Assembly (NCBI RefSeq): GCF_001945445.1
Contig: NZ_MSXW01000058.1
Coordinates: 1-64,000, forward strand
From: Pseudomonas sp. PA27(2017)
Lineage (GTDB): Bacteria; Pseudomonadota; Gammaproteobacteria; Pseudomonadales; Pseudomonadaceae
Length of the DNA stretch: 64,000 nt
Reading direction: 5' to 3'
Made by a program: the position numbers and the translations under genes. Positions 61,942 to 64,000 of this stretch are shown piece by piece. The notes under the pieces were generated by a model. It had not been told where the DNA came from. It did no database searches and worked only from the letters and a program-made list of their open reading frames with translations. Position 1 is the first letter of the stretch. Each line of letters begins with the position of its first letter.

Positions 61942-62072
61942 TGAAAAATCTCTGAGTCCGTGACGGAAAGAAGCGCGAGGTCGCCAGGCGACCGCAGCAG
62001 CCCCAGCAGGTCATGGCCCACCGGGTTTGGAGGTTCGTTCACGAGAGGCAGGGTTGAGATGGAGCAGCAATT

Positions 62073-62100
62073 TGTGGGAGCGGGCCATGCCCGCGATTCG
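62073..62100. repeat. Single REP between livK and livH
   Basis: TGTGGGAGCGGGCCATGCCCGCGA is a lone REP palindrome. Its position in the operon gap after the binding-protein gene is typical of REPs that protect the upstream mRNA and set subunit ratios. Confidence 0.75.
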
Positions 62101-62183
62101 CGCACAGCGCGACATCAGCCACATGACCCCATCCCAAGAACGGCGATTCCGATTCCACCCTGCCGCTCGAGAAAACCCTGCTC

Positions 62184-63305
62184 TTAAAGCTGCTTGTACT
62201 TGCCGTCAGCGCCCCACTGATACATCACGTAGTCGGAGACTTTCAGGTCGCCCTTCTCGTCGAACTCCTTCTTGCCCATCACCGTCTGCACCGGGTTGGC
62301 CTTCAGCCAGGCGGCGGCTTCGGCGCCATCGGTGCCCTTGATGCCGGCGAACGCGGCAGCGACCACCTGCATCGAAGCGTAGGAGTACAGGGTGTAGCCT
62401 TCCGGCTCGTAGCCATTGGCGCGGAATTTCTCGATCACCGCCTTGCCGTCGGCGATCAGGCGCGGGTCGGCGCCAAAGGTCATCAGCACGCCGTCGACAT
62501 ACTGCGGGCCGCCAGCGGTGCCGACCAGCTCGTCGGTGACGATACCGTCGCCGGAGATGAACTTGGCGGTCACGCCCTGCTCGCGCATCTGCCGTACCAG
62601 CGGGCCGGCCTCGGCATGCAGGCCACCGAAATAGACCACCTCGGCGCCGCTGGCGCGGATCTTGGTGACCAGGGCGTTGAAGTCCTTCTCGCCACGGGTC
62701 AGGCCTTCGTACATCACTTCCTTCACGCCGCGCTTGTTGAGCTGCGCACGGGTGGCATCGGCCAGGCCCTGGCCGTAGGTGTCCTTGTCGTGCACCACGG
62801 CGATCTTCTTGGCCTTGAGCACGTCGACGATGTAGTCGCCGGCGACGATGCCCTGCTGATCATCACGGCCGCACATACGGAACATGGCGGTCAGGCCGCG
62901 CTCGGTCACCTGCGGGTTGGTGGACGCCGGCGTTACCGCCAGGATGCCCGCCTCGTCATACACCTCGGACGCCGGCATGGTCGACGACGAGCAGAAGTGT
63001 CCGATCACCGCCACCACCTTGTCCGCATCGACCATGCGGTTGGCCACCGACACCGCCTGCTTCGGCTCACAGGCATCGTCGCCCTTCACCAGCTTGATCT
63101 TCTCTCCGTTGATACCGCCCGCCGCATTGATATCCGCCGCAGCCTGCTCGGCACCGCGCCACAGCTGGTCACCGAACGCCGCGTTGCCGCCGGTCATCGG
63201 CGCACCGACACCGATGGTGATGTCAGCGTGAGTCAGCGAGGAAAAACCCAGTGCGCCAGTGATCGCGAGCGCCAAGAAACCTTTCTTGAAAGACGTGTGA
63301 GGCAT
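62184..63305 (-). CDS. livK: Branched-chain amino-acid ABC transporter substrate-binding protein (LivK/BraC)
   Basis: This periplasmic type I binding protein has 373 residues and a signal peptide (about 1-27, ending THA|DI). The mature start is ITIGVGAPMTGGNAAFGDQL, typical of leucine/isoleucine/valine-binding proteins. VIGHFCSSSTMPASEVYDEAG contributes ligand contacts. ATG 63305 follows AGGAG. A sigma-54-type promoter lies about 45 bp upstream. It feeds the LivHMGF components downstream. Confidence 0.96.
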   Translation of the reverse strand: MPHTSFKKGFLALAITGALGFSSLTHADITIGVGAPMTGGNAAFGDQLWRGAEQAAADINAAGGINGEKIKLVKGDDACEPKQAVSVANRMVDADKVVAVIGHFCSSSTMPASEVYDEAGILAVTPASTNPQVTERGLTAMFRMCGRDDQQGIVAGDYIVDVLKAKKIAVVHDKDTYGQGLADATRAQLNKRGVKEVMYEGLTRGEKDFNALVTKIRASGAEVVYFGGLHAEAGPLVRQMREQGVTAKFISGDGIVTDELVGTAGGPQYVDGVLMTFGADPRLIADGKAVIEKFRANGYEPEGYTLYSYASMQVVAAAFAGIKGTDGAEAAAWLKANPVQTVMGKKEFDEKGDLKVSDYVMYQWGADGKYKQL

Positions 63306-63347
63306 GGACGTGCTCCTGAGGAGTATTTGGATTGGCCCGCCTGCTGG

Positions 63348-63363
63348 AGCAAGCGCTATGCCA
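63348..63363 (-). promoter_or_regulatory. Sigma-54 (-24/-12) promoter before livK/braC
   Basis: On the minus strand TGGCATA-GCGC-TTGCT (63363-63348) matches the RpoN consensus, with GG and GC separated by exactly 10 bp. The predicted start is near 63337, giving a leader of about 32 nt to the livK ATG. Confidence 0.7.
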
Positions 63364-63680
63364 TTCGCACGTCCGTTTGAAACTTCTAGACGAAAGTCGC
63401 GGTTGACGCTGATGTAACCTCACATGTCTGGAGGCAATGCGTCACTTTCGATTGAAAAGGCGCCACGTTCACCACAAACCGCCGCCTGTTGCGCACCGTA
63501 GCCGGGCAAGGCGTCGTCCATGCTGGTGCAACCGTGGGAAACACTGCACAACCTTGGACAGGCCCTCCGAGCGTTCGCGAAAAACGCCCATTTTGCCTGC
63601 CGAGGCTTATGCCAGAGCGGTCGATCTCCTGCTCCAGTGGTTATAAGAGAAGATCCAGTCGCGTTGTAACCGGTAACAAC
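63364..63680. other. Intergenic region upstream of livK promoter
   Basis: This gap has no gene I can support. It includes a near-palindrome GTTGTAACCGGTAACAAC (63663-63680) of the kind bound by LacI/GntR-type or other dimeric regulators, about 300 bp upstream of the livK -24/-12 promoter. If functional it could be an enhancer for a sigma-54 activator, but this is inference. Confidence 0.35.
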
Positions 63681-63711
63681 ATCGTGCTGGCACCAGCGAT
63701 GCCAGCACGAT
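63681..63711 (-). terminator. Hairpin downstream of the MBL-fold gene
   Basis: ATCGTGCTGGC and GCCAGCACGAT (63681-63691 / 63701-63711) form a perfect 11-bp stem 14 nt past the stop of the leftward gene. The minus-strand continuation is GTTGTTACC, a weak T-run. Confidence 0.6.
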
Positions 63712-63724
63712 CCCTCTCGCCGCC

Positions 63725-64000
63725 TTATTGCGGCCACTTCACCTCGCCCTTGATCACCTGGGCACTCAGCTCGAGGGACGACTCATCGGCCAGGTTCGGG
63801 TAGCGCTTGCGCATGGCGGCGATCAGTTGCGCCGAATCCTTGGCCTTGCCGGCCTCCTCCTCGAACGCCTGCAGATACTCGCGGGTTGCGGCGACTGTCT
63901 GAGGCGAATCCGGCAAACTGCCATCGGCGTTGGGCAGGTAATGGCCGGGCACCACGCGACTCGGCTTCAGCGCGTCGATGGCCGCCAGGGTAGCCAGCCA
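63725..64000 (-). CDS. Metallo-beta-lactamase-fold protein, C-terminal fragment (cut by window edge)
   Basis: The last 91 codons of a leftward gene are present; the frame stays open to position 64000. The segment RVVPGHYLPNADGSLPDSPQ is typical of the final metal-binding 'VPGH' strand of MBL-fold hydrolases, and an alpha-helical tail with AMRKRYPNLADESSLELSAQV follows. The catalytic HxHxDH motif lies outside the window, so the specific activity cannot be judged. Confidence 0.75.
   Translation of the reverse strand, partial: WLATLAAIDALKPSRVVPGHYLPNADGSLPDSPQTVAATREYLQAFEEEAGKAKDSAQLIAAMRKRYPNLADESSLELSAQVIKGEVKWPQ

Noticed and set aside
63420..63737. 105-codon minus-strand ORF upstream of livK
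   Set aside because: Cys/Arg-rich composition, overlaps a hairpin and the MBL gene end, and has no domain.

Overview
This window is high-GC chromosomal DNA of a Pseudomonas species (species not determined). The evidence is the gene content and order: tyrS - M23 peptidase - anmK beside an rRNA operon, sspB-sspA-petCBA-rpsI-rplM, zapE-trpS, a canonical 129-residue mature azurin, a bra/liv branched-chain amino acid operon, and many Pseudomonas-type REP/REPIN palindromes ('GTGGGAGC' families). I see no integrase, transposase, phage gene, tRNA or CRISPR array.

Layout. Positions 1-440 hold three tandem rRNA promoters and a boxA leader reading left, so a 16S gene should begin just outside the window. 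Positions 441-4361 are tyrS (-), an M23 endopeptidase and anmK. An acyltransferase then follows where erpA would be expected. Positions 6030-10715 are a four-gene, translationally coupled NikA/DppA-type ABC importer with a fused two-domain ATPase. Positions 10740-15477 hold trmK, a degenerate SDR, a two-component system whose kinase has HELRM in place of HELRT, and an MFS exporter. Positions 15742-25501 form a rightward nutrient-acquisition block. Its first part is an AraC regulator, an outer-membrane channel, an MFS transporter and an amidase. Its second part is a GntR regulator behind a -24/-12 (sigma-54) promoter, a polar amino-acid ABC importer, and a gamma-glutamyltransferase-like enzyme without a signal peptide.

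Positions 25941-35128 are an efflux locus: membrane fusion protein, RND pump, outer-membrane factor and a DHA2 MFS pump in one leftward operon, facing an AdeRS-like two-component system. Next come an HD-GYP protein, a small membrane protein, amn (AMP nucleosidase), a MocR regulator divergent from a threonine-dehydratase-like gene, stress genes (CsbD, BON), stringent starvation proteins, the cytochrome bc1 operon and ribosomal genes. These are followed by an aldo/keto reductase, nfi, a GlxA-type regulator, zapE, trpS, an alpha/beta hydrolase, a YhcB/ZapG protein, a FabR/DesT-like TetR and azurin. The right end is livKHMGF (braCDEFG) with a -24/-12 promoter before the binding-protein gene, and the tail of a metallo-beta-lactamase-fold protein.

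The most notable unexplained structure is the gene-free 0.5 kb between the TetR gene and azurin. It holds two perfect and several near-perfect DnaA boxes although no dnaA, dnaN or rpmH is nearby. Just beyond azurin lie a 27-codon ORF with a strong ribosome-binding site and a 3.2-copy tandem array of a 114-bp REPIN unit. All functional calls rest on reading the translations and motifs; no database search was run.
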